From: Lachnospiraceae bacterium
GTDB lineage: Bacteria > Bacillota > Clostridia > Lachnospirales > Lachnospiraceae
Direction of reading: 5' to 3'
NCBI GenBank assembly: GCA_015057115.1
Contig: SVEZ01000015.1
Span: 1 to 64,000, forward strand
DNA: 64,000 nt
Both the position numbers and the translations under genes were made by a program. Shown piece by piece: positions 28,339 through 36,831 of the stretch. A model generated the notes under the pieces. That model worked only from the letters and a program-made list of their open reading frames with translations, was not told the origin of the DNA and did no database searches. The first letter of the stretch is position 1. Every line of letters starts with the position of its first letter.

Positions 28339-28644
28339 ATGCATTGTTTTAGAACAGAACAATCTAAAAGAATCGCATCGGGCATCATGGTATTCATGAT
28401 GCTCGCCGTTGTTATGCTTTCTGTTTTTTTCCTGGCTGCGGAAATGGGGCATGATTGTACAGGCGAAGACTGTCCGATTTGTGCATCTATGCAGCAGTGT
28501 AAGTCCGTCTTGGAAAGCTGGGACGGGGGTGAAGCAGTACTAAGTCTGGTATTGCTTTCTATAGTAACAGTATCTATGAAGTTGCCGGTATATACGCTTG
28601 TTCAAAGCACACCGGTATCCAGAAAGGTCCGATTAAACAATTGA
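28339..28644 (+). CDS. Small Cys-rich membrane protein of the metal ABC operon
   Basis: A 101-residue protein with a membrane segment (about 14-36), an extracytoplasmic loop containing HDCTGEDCPICASMQQC, and a second hydrophobic segment (about 62-80). The HxCxxxxCxxC...C pattern suggests metal binding. It is the first gene downstream of the promoter at 28276 and precedes the solute-binding protein gene. GGGAG 7 bases before the ATG decides the start over an in-frame ATG at 28294 that would overlap the promoter. Confidence 0.7.
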   Translation: MHCFRTEQSKRIASGIMVFMMLAVVMLSVFFLAAEMGHDCTGEDCPICASMQQCKSVLESWDGGEAVLSLVLLSIVTVSMKLPVYTLVQSTPVSRKVRLNN

Positions 28645-28689
28645 AGAACCACGGTTACAATGTAAAAAGTAATTAGACGGAGGTTCTTT

Positions 28690-29670
28690 ATGAAAAAATT
28701 AATATGGATTGTAACTGCAGCCATCCTGGTGATGGGTGCTTTGTCTGCGTGCGCACAAAAAAAGGAAGGACAGGCAGATAATACAAAGAAATTGAAGGTG
28801 GTAACCACTATTTTTCCGGAGTATGACTGGGTAAAAGCCATACTTGGAGAAGATGGGGATAATGCGGAAGTAACCATGCTTTTAGATAGTGGGGTGGATC
28901 TTCACAGCTATCAGCCCACGGCAGAAGACATTATGAAGATTGCAACCTGCGATTTGTTTATCTATGTGGGAGGCGAATCGGATACATGGGTAGAGGATGC
29001 CTTAAAGGAAGCCACCAACAAGGATATGAAGGTGATTAATCTTCTGGAAGTTCTGGGAAGTGACCTTAAGGAAGAAGAAGTGGTGGAAGGTATGCAGGCA
29101 GAAGAAGAGGAAGAAGGCGAGGAAGAAGAGCCGGAGTATGACGAGCATGTTTGGCTGTCTCTTTCAAATGCCATTACCCTAACAGAGAAAATCTCAGAAA
29201 CTATGCAAAGCATTGATCCGGGTCACGCTAAGGGCTATGAGGAAAATACCACAGGGTATATTGAGAAGTTAAAAGCGTTGGATGGAAAGTATAAGCAGGT
29301 TGTTGCAGAGGGAAAACAAAAAACTCTGTTGTTTGGGGATCGATTCCCTTTCCGTTATCTGGTGGATGACTACGACCTTTCCTACTACGCTGCTTTTGTG
29401 GGATGTTCTGCGGAATCAGAGGCAAGTTTTGAAACCATTCAATTTTTGGCAAAGAAGATGGATGAGTTGTCCCTTTCTGCGGTTTTAACCATCGAAGGGA
29501 AAGAACATAAAATTGCGGAGACGATTGTGAAGAATACGAAGGAGAAAAATCAGGAGATTTTGTCCATGGATTCGATGCAGGCAACAACGGCAGAGGATGT
29601 GGAAAAAGGAACTACCTATCTGTCGATTATGGAAAAGAATCTGGATGTATTGAAAGAAGCGTTACAGTAG
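28690..29670 (+). CDS. Zn/Mn-type ABC transporter solute-binding lipoprotein (ZnuA-like)
   Basis: A 326-residue lipoprotein (lipobox LSACA) of the cluster A-I metal-binding family. Metal ligands are visible in VDLHSYQPTAED and DEHVWLSLSNA, with later motifs GDRFPFRYLVDDY and LTIEGKEHKIAET. Between the first two sits an acidic loop (about 134-152, mainly Glu) where ZnuA proteins often carry a His-rich loop. It delivers metal to the ATPase and permease encoded immediately downstream. Zn or Mn cannot be told apart from sequence alone. Confidence 0.9.
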   Translation: MKKLIWIVTAAILVMGALSACAQKKEGQADNTKKLKVVTTIFPEYDWVKAILGEDGDNAEVTMLLDSGVDLHSYQPTAEDIMKIATCDLFIYVGGESDTWVEDALKEATNKDMKVINLLEVLGSDLKEEEVVEGMQAEEEEEGEEEEPEYDEHVWLSLSNAITLTEKISETMQSIDPGHAKGYEENTTGYIEKLKALDGKYKQVVAEGKQKTLLFGDRFPFRYLVDDYDLSYYAAFVGCSAESEASFETIQFLAKKMDELSLSAVLTIEGKEHKIAETIVKNTKEKNQEILSMDSMQATTAEDVEKGTTYLSIMEKNLDVLKEALQ

Positions 29671-29681
29671 GAGGTATTTAG

Positions 29682-30365
29682 ATGGCATTACTCACAGCAT
29701 CGGATCTGTCCCTGGGATATGATGGAAAGGTTATTGCGGAGAAGTTAAACTTTTCCGTTAGTTCCGGCGATTATCTTTGTATAATTGGAGCAAACGGTTC
29801 CGGGAAAACAACTTTAATGAAAACAATTTTACATCTGAAAGAGCCATTAAAGGGGCAGATTCAGATGGGTGAGGGGCTTTGCAAAAATGAAATCGAGTAT
29901 TTACCCCAGCAGTCTTTGGTGCAGAAAGATTTTCCTGCATCTGTGAGAGAAATTGTTCTCTCCGGATGTCAGGGACGATGTGGATTACGACCTTTTTATA
30001 CCGGGAAGGAAAAGGAGCTGGCCCTGGAGAATATGCAAAGAATGGGCGTGGAAAGTCTGGCAAATCGTTGCTTTCGGGAATTGTCCGGTGGGCAGCAGCA
30101 ACGAGTGCTTTTGGCAAGAGCCCTTTGTGCCACCAAAAAGATGCTTTTTCTGGATGAGCCGGTGGCGGGGCTTGATCCCGATGCCACAGAAAAGATGTAT
30201 GACCTGATTGCAAGGCTGAATAGAGAGGGGATTACGATTTTGATGATTTCCCACGACAGGGACACAGCACTGCAGTATGCCAGCCATGTTTTACAACTGG
30301 GGGAGAACCCCTTTTTCGGAACAAAGGCGGTCTACCTGCAGGGACAGAGAAGGGAGGCAAAATAA
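29682..30365 (+). CDS. Metal ABC transporter ATPase (ZnuC-like)
   Basis: A 227-residue ABC ATPase with Walker A GANGSGKTT, Q-loop YLPQQS, signature LSGGQQQRVLLARAL, Walker B MLFLDEP and the switch His in ISHDRDTAL. It energises the permease encoded one base downstream. GGAGG precedes its ATG, 11 bases after the solute-binding gene. Confidence 0.93.
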   Translation: MALLTASDLSLGYDGKVIAEKLNFSVSSGDYLCIIGANGSGKTTLMKTILHLKEPLKGQIQMGEGLCKNEIEYLPQQSLVQKDFPASVREIVLSGCQGRCGLRPFYTGKEKELALENMQRMGVESLANRCFRELSGGQQQRVLLARALCATKKMLFLDEPVAGLDPDATEKMYDLIARLNREGITILMISHDRDTALQYASHVLQLGENPFFGTKAVYLQGQRREAK

Positions 30366-30366
30366 G

Positions 30367-31209
30367 ATGGTAGAGAAGTTTTTCTTATATTTGCAATATC
30401 CCTTCGTACAGTATGCGCTAATTGTAGGAGTACTGATTGCATTGTGTTCCTCTTTGTTGGGAGTAACCCTGGTATTAAAACGGTTTTCCTATATCGGAGA
30501 CGGATTATCCCACGTGGCCTTCGGTGCCATGACGGTTGCCGCGGTATGTAAAGTAACCAATGAAATGTTGATTATTTTGCCGGTTACGGTTCTTAGTGCG
30601 GTGTTGCTTTTGCGCTCCGGGCAGAATGCAAAGATAAAAGGGGATGCAGCCATTGCATTGATTTCCGTAAGTGCGTTGGCTTTTGGATATTTGTTGATGA
30701 ACCTTTTTTCCACTTCTTCTAATTTATCGGGAGATGTATGCAGTACCCTTTTCGGTTCTACCTCCATTTTGACTTTGACGGAAAAGGAGGTTCGGATATG
30801 CCTGATTCTATCGGTGGTGGTTGTGCTTACGTTTATTTTGTTCTATAACAAGATTTTTGCCATAACCTTTGATGAAACTTTTGCAAAAGCCACAGGAACC
30901 AATGTGAATGCTTATAATTTGCTGGTTGCCATTGTTATAGCAGTCATCATTGTACTTGCCATGAATCTGGTGGGATCACTTTTAATCTCGGCGTTGGTGA
31001 TTTTCCCGGCATTATCGGCTATGCGGCTGTTTCGAAGCTTTAGGGCAGTAACGGTTTGTTCTGCCGTATTGTCTGTGATATGTGCTTTTGTGGGAATAGT
31101 GGTTTCCATTTTGGCAGGAACGCCGGTGGGCTCTACCATTGTGGCTATGGACGGAATGGCATTTTTGCTATGTTGTGTCGGAGGCAAGGTTGCAGGAGGT
31201 GGAAGATAA
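30367..31209 (+). CDS. Metal ABC transporter permease (ZnuB-like)
   Basis: A 280-residue polytopic permease of the ABC-3 family (LVLKRFSYIGDGLSHVAFG, GDAAIALISVSALAFGYLL, FDETFAKATGTNVNAYN, LVGSLLISALVIFPALSA). A longer in-frame start exists upstream inside znuC, but GGAGG lies before the ATG at 30367. The stop overlaps the next start (TAATG). Confidence 0.92.
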   Translation: MVEKFFLYLQYPFVQYALIVGVLIALCSSLLGVTLVLKRFSYIGDGLSHVAFGAMTVAAVCKVTNEMLIILPVTVLSAVLLLRSGQNAKIKGDAAIALISVSALAFGYLLMNLFSTSSNLSGDVCSTLFGSTSILTLTEKEVRICLILSVVVVLTFILFYNKIFAITFDETFAKATGTNVNAYNLLVAIVIAVIIVLAMNLVGSLLISALVIFPALSAMRLFRSFRAVTVCSAVLSVICAFVGIVVSILAGTPVGSTIVAMDGMAFLLCCVGGKVAGGGR

Positions 31210-31694
31210 TGAGACGAAGAACGGTTCGGATTGTGGGGCTATCTTTGCTTTGTGCTGCAGTCATTGTTGGCTGTGGAGAAAAACAAAAGGATGCCAAGGA
31301 TACAGTGAAAATAGAAGCTGCCAAGGAGGAAACCAAGAAAAGGGAGCCGGATGTGGATTTAACCCAACTTTCCGCTACCATGATTTACTCCGAAGTGTAT
31401 AACATGATGACCACACCGGAAGAGTATATTGGGAAAAAAGTTCGGATGGAAGGGCTTTTTGGCTATGCCTATGATGAAAGCAAGGATAAATACTTTTTTG
31501 CCTGTGTAATTCAGGATGCTACTGCTTGCTGCGCCCAGGGAATTGAGTTTGAGCTGCAAGGGGACTATACCTATCCGGAGGATTATCCCAAGGAGGGAGA
31601 AACCATTTGCGTGGAAGGAATCTTTGATACTTACGAGGATGGAGGAAATACCTATTGTACCTTGCGAAGGGCAGAGTTTGTGCAGGAAGAATAG
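31209..31694 (+). CDS. Lipoprotein with OB-fold-like domain, last gene of the metal operon
   Basis: A 161-residue lipoprotein (signal peptide 1-20, lipobox VIVGC). The mature part (YNMMTTPEEYIGKKVRMEGLF ... CVIQDATACCAQGIEFEL ... GETICVEGIFDTYED) resembles the C-terminal domain of YcgQ/TIGR03943 proteins, which accompany zinc-homeostasis genes and share a CCxx motif. It is coupled to the permease by TAATG. A role in extracytoplasmic zinc handling is inference. Confidence 0.75.
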   Translation: MRRRTVRIVGLSLLCAAVIVGCGEKQKDAKDTVKIEAAKEETKKREPDVDLTQLSATMIYSEVYNMMTTPEEYIGKKVRMEGLFGYAYDESKDKYFFACVIQDATACCAQGIEFELQGDYTYPEDYPKEGETICVEGIFDTYEDGGNTYCTLRRAEFVQEE

Positions 31695-31706
31695 ACGGAT
31701 GGAATC

Positions 31707-31736
31707 TTGACAACATCTAGAAGTGAATGATATAGT
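31707..31736 (+). promoter_or_regulatory. Promoter for the methyltransferase/FecBCD/FmdE operon
   Basis: TTGACA, 18-base spacer and TATAGT. The predicted start near 31743 leaves a leader of about 145 bases before the first ATG. Confidence 0.7.
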
Positions 31737-31742
31737 TATGAA

Positions 31743-31886
31743 GTTGGCATGAAGCCGATGAAGGGTGCAGGAGCACTTTGTTTTCATAAAATGTATGCTG
31801 GAAAGTAAATAGAGAAAAGAATTGATGTCATGAAGGCACACCGTTTCCTAAGGGAGCAGTGTGCCTTTTTGTGCGAAGGAGGAAGT
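31743..31886 (+). promoter_or_regulatory. Structured 5' leader with terminator, candidate riboswitch or attenuator
   Basis: The leader has small hairpins (GTTGGC / GCCGAT at 31743-31759; GTGC-AGGA-GCAC at 31765-31776). It ends in a 9-bp stem (AAGGCACAC 31833-31841 / GTGTGCCTT 31859-31867) with a T-run to 31870, a terminator 10 bases upstream of the ribosome-binding site of the first gene. A strong promoter before a terminator that precedes the gene it serves is the layout of a transcriptional riboswitch. I could not match it to a known aptamer by eye. Confidence 0.5.
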
Positions 31887-32696
31887 ATGGATTTAGAATA
31901 TTTGAAGCAGAACTGGAGACGAAAACCGATTCATTTGGAAGCGGAGATTGCGGCTTGGGATAGTTCAGCGGAAGAATATGTGTATGAAAAGAAGAATAAC
32001 TTTTCGGAAGATCCTTTTCTTCGCTTTGTTTCCGAGAAGGTACAGCTGACAAAAGAAGATAAGGTATTGGATGTTGGCTGCGGAGCAGGAGCCTACAGCG
32101 TTGCTTTTGCGGAATATGTGAAGCAGGCAGATGGGGTAGATTTGTCTCCGCGCATGGTTCAGCTGGGAAACGAATATGCAATAAAAAATGGCATTAAAAA
32201 TGTTTCTTTGCGAGTGATGAACTGGCATACAGAGGATGTGTCGGATATGAAGGGGCAGTATGATATTGTTTTTGCTCATACGACACCGGCAGTGATTGAT
32301 TATGAAACACTGAAAAAAATGTGCGATACATCCAAGAGGCATTGTTTCCTTTGCAAACCTGCAAGACGAAAAGATATGGTATTTGATGAACTAAAGCGGC
32401 TTGCAGGAATTGAGGCGACAGAGGGAATGGATGATTCCGTATCCTATGCGTTTGACAGCTTGTGGGGCTGGGGTTATAATCCGGAAATTTCCTATGCGGA
32501 AATTGTTTGGAAACCCAGAAAAACACTGGAGGAGGCAAATGCTTGGTTTTTAGGACGACTGAAGGGTCGCTACAGCATTGATGCAAAAACGGAGGAAAGA
32601 TTAAAGGCGTATTTGCAGTCAATCAGCAAAAACGGATTCGTGGAAGAACGAATTGACACAACACTAGTAAATATGTATTGGAGGAAGAACGTATGA
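31887..32696 (+). CDS. SAM-dependent methyltransferase of a metal-uptake operon
   Basis: A 269-residue class I methyltransferase with motif I VLDVGCGAGAYSVAFAEY, ADGVDLSPRMVQLG and YDIVFAHTTPAV. AAGGAGG sits before the ATG at 31887. It overlaps the solute-binding protein gene by ATGA and is the first gene after the structured leader. Its coupling to a FecBCD-type transporter and an FmdE-type protein suggests that it methylates a metal ligand or chelator, but no substrate can be named. Confidence 0.85.
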   Translation: MDLEYLKQNWRRKPIHLEAEIAAWDSSAEEYVYEKKNNFSEDPFLRFVSEKVQLTKEDKVLDVGCGAGAYSVAFAEYVKQADGVDLSPRMVQLGNEYAIKNGIKNVSLRVMNWHTEDVSDMKGQYDIVFAHTTPAVIDYETLKKMCDTSKRHCFLCKPARRKDMVFDELKRLAGIEATEGMDDSVSYAFDSLWGWGYNPEISYAEIVWKPRKTLEEANAWFLGRLKGRYSIDAKTEERLKAYLQSISKNGFVEERIDTTLVNMYWRKNV

Positions 32697-33823
32697 GAAA
32701 ACTGAAAAAATGGACTGCTGTGATGTTGGCAGCAACAATGATTGTGGGAGGATTTACAGCCTGTGGAAAAAGTGATTCAAAGACCACAGACAAGAAGGAT
32801 GAAACTAAGACAGAAGCAGAGGCAGAAACCCGTACCATTACGGACGTATTTGGCAGAAGTGTGGAAATACCGACAGAGGTAAACACCTGTGCAGCATTGG
32901 GAAGCGCAGCAAGATTGGTTGTTTATGCCGGTGGCGTTGAGAAGATTAAAGGATGTACTGAAATGGAGTCTAAAGGTGATCCGGGTATGCCATTTGCTTA
33001 TGCCAATAAAGATTTCTTTAAGGATTGCGCTCCGGTTGCTTCCGGTGGAAGCGGAAATGCAGATTATGCGGAAGCCATCGTAGAATTGGATCCGGACGTT
33101 GTGTTTTATCAGGATTCCGATACGGTTGCCATGGAAGAACTGGCAGAAAAGACCGGTGTGCCGGTAATCGGAGTTTACGGAGATGCATTCAATTCACACT
33201 ATCTGACGGATTCTATTCGTTTAATCGGTGATGTATTGGGAACAAGTGACCATGCGGAAGAGGTTTCCACAGCTATTGAAGGTTGGGTAAAAGATTTGGA
33301 TGACCGTACAAAAGATATTCCGGATGAGGATAAGCCAAAGGTATATACCGGAGCAGTAAGCTGGAGCGGTGGACATGGATTTACAGGAACTTACGTAGGT
33401 TATGCCCCATTGGAAGCCATTCATGCCATTAGTGTATCTGATGAGCTGGATGCAAAAGACGGTGTGGAAGTAGATATGGAACAGATTCTGGAATGGAATC
33501 CGGATATTATCTTCTTAAATCCGGGTAACATGGAGCTTGTAAATAAAGATTATGCTGAAAACGGAAAAGCAATTGACAGCTTGAAAGCTGTAAAAGAGGG
33601 CAAGGTATATGCGCAGGTAAACTTCAATTATTACTGGTGTAACATGGAGCTTGCCATTGTTGACTCCTATTATGCAGGAACGATTTTATATCCGGAGGCA
33701 TTTAAGGATGTTGATTTTGAAAAGAAGGCAGAGGAAGTCTTTAATACCATGATTGGTATGGACTACTTAAAGGTTCTTGATGAGAACAGATACGGATTTG
33801 GAAAAATCACGATTGGAAAATAA
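32693..33823 (+). CDS. FecB/BtuF-type ABC transporter solute-binding lipoprotein
   Basis: A 376-residue lipoprotein (lipobox FTACG) of the periplasmic-binding class III family (PF01497-type). Domain marks are TITDVFGRSVEIPTEV, VVYAGGVEKIKG, ELDPDVVFYQD and EWNPDIIFLNP. Such proteins bind iron-siderophore, haem or cobalamin, and in the MolA case molybdate or tungstate. It overlaps the methyltransferase by 4 bases and lies 5 bases before the permease gene. The FmdE gene at the end of the operon makes a molybdate or tungstate ligand worth considering (inference). Confidence 0.9.
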   Translation: MRKLKKWTAVMLAATMIVGGFTACGKSDSKTTDKKDETKTEAEAETRTITDVFGRSVEIPTEVNTCAALGSAARLVVYAGGVEKIKGCTEMESKGDPGMPFAYANKDFFKDCAPVASGGSGNADYAEAIVELDPDVVFYQDSDTVAMEELAEKTGVPVIGVYGDAFNSHYLTDSIRLIGDVLGTSDHAEEVSTAIEGWVKDLDDRTKDIPDEDKPKVYTGAVSWSGGHGFTGTYVGYAPLEAIHAISVSDELDAKDGVEVDMEQILEWNPDIIFLNPGNMELVNKDYAENGKAIDSLKAVKEGKVYAQVNFNYYWCNMELAIVDSYYAGTILYPEAFKDVDFEKKAEEVFNTMIGMDYLKVLDENRYGFGKITIGK

Positions 33824-33828
33824 ACAGG

Positions 33829-34917
33829 ATGGATTTACAACTCGGAAGAAAAGAAGTAAAAGTCCACGGTGAAGGGTATCGGGCTTTTATTCGAAAAAAA
33901 AGAATTTTTTTACTGCTATTGTTTTTCATGACCTTGGGGGTATTTGTGGTGGCTCTTGCTTTTGGCTCATCAACAGTACCCTTTGACCGAGTGATTGCCA
34001 CATTATTCGGTTACGGAGAGGCAAAAGAGGAAATTGTGGTTATGAATCTGCGGTTACCAAGGGCGACCACAGGAGTAGTGGCAGGATTTGGATTGGGAAT
34101 TGTAGGTTGTGCGATGCAGGGGATTTTGCGAAATCCTCTGGCATCTGCATCCACCATTGGAGTGTCCCAGGGAGCTGCTTTTGGAGCCGCTTTTGCCATT
34201 ATTGTTTTGGGTGGCGGCCTTATGAGTGCCGGAACTAGCGGAGCGCAGTTGAACGTGAATAATCCGGTTTTGATAACTGCCTGTGCATTTTTGGGATCGA
34301 TGATTTCTACTGTGTTTATTGTGTTTTTATCCAGATTTAAAAGCATGAGTGCCGGAACCTTGATTCTGGCAGGAGTTGCCTTAAGTTCCCTTTTCTCTGC
34401 AGGAACCACACTGCTAGAATACTTTGCAGATGATGTGCGAGTGGCAGCAGTGGTATACTGGACTTTCGGAGATTTGGGAAGTACTTTCTGGAAAGATATT
34501 TTGCTCATGAGCGTGGTAGTTCTTTTGGCAAGTATTTATTTTGGATTCAACAGATGGAATTATAATGCTTTGCAAGGCGGAGAAGATACGGCAAAAGGAT
34601 TAGGCGTTAATACACGTAGAATTTTAATAAACAGCATGGTGGTTTGTGCTATTACGGCATCCGTCATTGTATCTCATATCGGAATTATCAATTTTGTGGG
34701 ACTCATTGCGCCTCATATGGTAAAACGGTTTGTGGGATCGGACTACCGTTATTTGCTTCCGGCATCCGGGCTGGCGGGGGCAATGCTTTTGTTATTAAGC
34801 GATACCGTGGCACGTTTGGCGGTGGCTCCTATCGTCTTGCCAATCGGAGCAATTACATCCGTATTGGGAGCACCGGTATTTTTATGGATTATTTTTAAAG
34901 GCAGGTGGAACAAATGA
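33829..34917 (+). CDS. FecCD-family ABC transporter permease
   Basis: A 362-residue permease with about ten helices and family motifs LRLPRATTGVVAGFGLGIVGCAMQ, NPLASASTIGVSQGAAFGA, SHIGIINFVGLIAPHMVKR and PIVLPIGAITSVLGAPVFLW. It pairs with the lipoprotein upstream and the ATPase overlapping its stop. Confidence 0.94.
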   Translation: MDLQLGRKEVKVHGEGYRAFIRKKRIFLLLLFFMTLGVFVVALAFGSSTVPFDRVIATLFGYGEAKEEIVVMNLRLPRATTGVVAGFGLGIVGCAMQGILRNPLASASTIGVSQGAAFGAAFAIIVLGGGLMSAGTSGAQLNVNNPVLITACAFLGSMISTVFIVFLSRFKSMSAGTLILAGVALSSLFSAGTTLLEYFADDVRVAAVVYWTFGDLGSTFWKDILLMSVVVLLASIYFGFNRWNYNALQGGEDTAKGLGVNTRRILINSMVVCAITASVIVSHIGIINFVGLIAPHMVKRFVGSDYRYLLPASGLAGAMLLLLSDTVARLAVAPIVLPIGAITSVLGAPVFLWIIFKGRWNK

Positions 34918-35666
34918 TTAAAGCAAAAGAGATAACCTTTGCCTATCATGGAATGGAGCCTGTTCTTCAAAATATGTCCATGGAAGAAACGAAGGGACAT
35001 TGTGTGGCTTTTCTTGGAAATAATGGTGCCGGAAAAAGCACGTTTTTAAAGTGTTTGAACCGCATTTTACATCCCAAGCACGGTACAGTCTGTTTGGAAG
35101 ACAGGAACATATCCGGAATGAAGCAAGTGGAAATAGCCAGAGAAATGGCCTATGTGGAACAGCATACGGCGGCAAGTAAGCTGACGGTATACGATATGGT
35201 TTTGCTTGGAAGAAAGCCCCATATGACCATTGGACCATCTACTGCAGATTATGCAATCGTGGATGATGCAATTTCCAGAATGCATTTGGAAGATCTGAAA
35301 CTTCGTTATGTGGATGAACTTTCCGGGGGAGAATTACAGAAAGTGGCGCTAGCCAGAGCGCTGGCGCAACAACCTAAAGTTTTATTGCTGGATGAACCCA
35401 CTGCAAGTTTGGATTTGCGAAATCAGCATGAGGTTATGCGAATTGCGGCGGAGATTGCAAAAGAAACGGATATGTTGGTTATCGTGGTGATTCACGATTT
35501 GAATTTGGCGTTAAAATATTGCGACCGGTTTTTGATGTTTAAGGACGGCAAAGTTTTTCGGTATGGTGATGAATCCGTAGTAACGGAGGAAACCATTAAA
35601 GCCGTATATGGAGTGGATACCACCATTGTAAATGTAGAAGAAAATAAATTTGTGGTTGTAAAATAA
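34914..35666 (+). CDS. FecE/BtuD-type ABC transporter ATPase
   Basis: A 250-residue ATPase with Walker A GNNGAGKST, signature LSGGELQKVALARAL, Walker B VLLLDEPTASLD and switch His VIHDLNLALKY. A GTG at 34905 is also in frame, but AGGTGG 5 bases before the ATG at 34914 favours that start. The ATG overlaps the permease stop (ATGA). Confidence 0.94.
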   Translation: MIKAKEITFAYHGMEPVLQNMSMEETKGHCVAFLGNNGAGKSTFLKCLNRILHPKHGTVCLEDRNISGMKQVEIAREMAYVEQHTAASKLTVYDMVLLGRKPHMTIGPSTADYAIVDDAISRMHLEDLKLRYVDELSGGELQKVALARALAQQPKVLLLDEPTASLDLRNQHEVMRIAAEIAKETDMLVIVVIHDLNLALKYCDRFLMFKDGKVFRYGDESVVTEETIKAVYGVDTTIVNVEENKFVVVK

Positions 35667-35681
35667 AAAAGGAGACAGGGT

Positions 35682-36212
35682 ATGATTGAAACAGAACTTT
35701 GGAAAGAGTGTGCAAAATTTCATGGACATGTATGCGGTGGTTTAACCATTGGCTATCAGGCAGCTATGTACGCAAAGGAATTACTGGACATTACCTTTAG
35801 TGAGGATGAAGAGATTGTTTGTATTTCTGAAAATGATGCGTGTGGAGTGGATGCTATTCAGGTGGTTTTAGGCTGTAGCATCGGAAAAGGAAATCTATTA
35901 TTCCACATGAGGGGTAAGCAGGCATTTTCTTTCTACAATCGAAAAAACGGGAAGTCAGTACGTCTGGTGTTAAAGGCCAGAGATAAAGGAATGACCAGAG
36001 AGGAATCCTTTAAGTTCTATCAGGAATGTGATTATCACCATATGTTTGATGTAAAAGAGGCAACTATCGCGTTACCGGAAGAAGCAAGAATCTTTGAATC
36101 CTATCGTTGCGAGAAGTGCGGGGAAGATACGGGTGCAAACTGGATTCGGATTTATGATGGCAAGAAAGTTTGTCTGGACTGCTATAGTCGATATGATCGA
36201 TTCCGGGTGTAA
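35682..36212 (+). CDS. FmdE-family protein with C-terminal zinc ribbon
   Basis: A 176-residue protein of the formylmethanofuran dehydrogenase subunit E family. The N-terminal domain has FHGHVCGGLTIGYQAA and SENDACGVDAIQVVLGCSIG with conserved His and Cys residues. The C-terminus is a zinc ribbon (CEKCGED ... CLDCY). Bacteria using this gene lack formylmethanofuran dehydrogenase, and the family is often found with molybdenum or tungsten transport. It follows the ABC ATPase by 15 bases, with GGAGA before the ATG, and ends the operon. Confidence 0.88.
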   Translation: MIETELWKECAKFHGHVCGGLTIGYQAAMYAKELLDITFSEDEEIVCISENDACGVDAIQVVLGCSIGKGNLLFHMRGKQAFSFYNRKNGKSVRLVLKARDKGMTREESFKFYQECDYHHMFDVKEATIALPEEARIFESYRCEKCGEDTGANWIRIYDGKKVCLDCYSRYDRFRV

Positions 36213-36287
36213 ACGGAAAATACATTGTGCTTTCTCCTTCGGAATGCTATGATAGGATTATAAAATCAGATTTAGGAGGAGAAGTCC

Positions 36288-36779
36288 ATGTTTCGAGAAA
36301 TGAGACGGTTTAAGCAGTTGCTTTCCAAAGAAGATACAGAAGCAATTCTGAATCGCAATAGCGCGGGAGTGATGAGTGTAATTGGGGATGAGGGATATCC
36401 TTACGGAGTGCCTATAAGTTATGTTTACCATGAGGGGAAGTTGTATTTCCATTGTGCGAAGGACGGGCATAAGATGGATGCCATCAGAGCCTGTGATAAA
36501 GCGAGCTTTACTGTGATAGATACGAATGATGTAAAAGAGGAAGAGTACACCACTTATTTCCGTAGCGTCATTGCTTTCGGTCACGTAAAAGAAGTGAACA
36601 CCAAAGAGGAAATCGAGGAAGCTTTGTATGTGTTATCTTTGAAGTATTCTCCATCCATTCCAAAGGATAAGGTACGGGAACATGCGAAAGACGGCGCAGG
36701 CAGAACTGCAGTATTGGTTATGGAAATAGAGCACATGACTGGAAAAGAAGCAATTGAACTTGTAAATATGAAGAAGTAG
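36288..36779 (+). CDS. Pyridoxamine 5'-phosphate oxidase family protein, Nim-like
   Basis: A 163-residue split-barrel flavoprotein of the NimA-like type (FREMRRFKQLLSKEDTEAIL, GVMSVIGDEGYPYGVPISYVY, LYFHCAKDGHKMDAI, YFRSVIAFGHVKEV). Members bind FMN or haem; some reduce nitroimidazoles, but resistance cannot be claimed here. It is monocistronic with a GGAGGAG ribosome-binding site and a bidirectional terminator. Confidence 0.9.
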   Translation: MFREMRRFKQLLSKEDTEAILNRNSAGVMSVIGDEGYPYGVPISYVYHEGKLYFHCAKDGHKMDAIRACDKASFTVIDTNDVKEEEYTTYFRSVIAFGHVKEVNTKEEIEEALYVLSLKYSPSIPKDKVREHAKDGAGRTAVLVMEIEHMTGKEAIELVNMKK

Positions 36780-36823
36780 AAAAACGGGTAGGCTGAAGAA
36801 AACATTCAGTCCTACCCGTTTTT
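36780..36823. terminator. Bidirectional terminator
   Basis: A long stem (AAAAACGGGTAGG-CTGAA / TTCAG-T-CCTACCCGTTTTT) with a 7-base loop lies between convergent genes ending at 36779 and 36832. Confidence 0.9.
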
Positions 36824-36831
36824 ATGGGAAG

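Noticed and set aside
31743-31886. Assigning the leader as a Moco riboswitch
   Set aside because: Gene context fits, but I could not identify the conserved Moco motifs by eye, so only a generic candidate is claimed.
36288-36779. Nitroimidazole resistance gene
   Set aside because: The protein is only Nim-like. Many family members are not resistance genes, and no supporting context is present.
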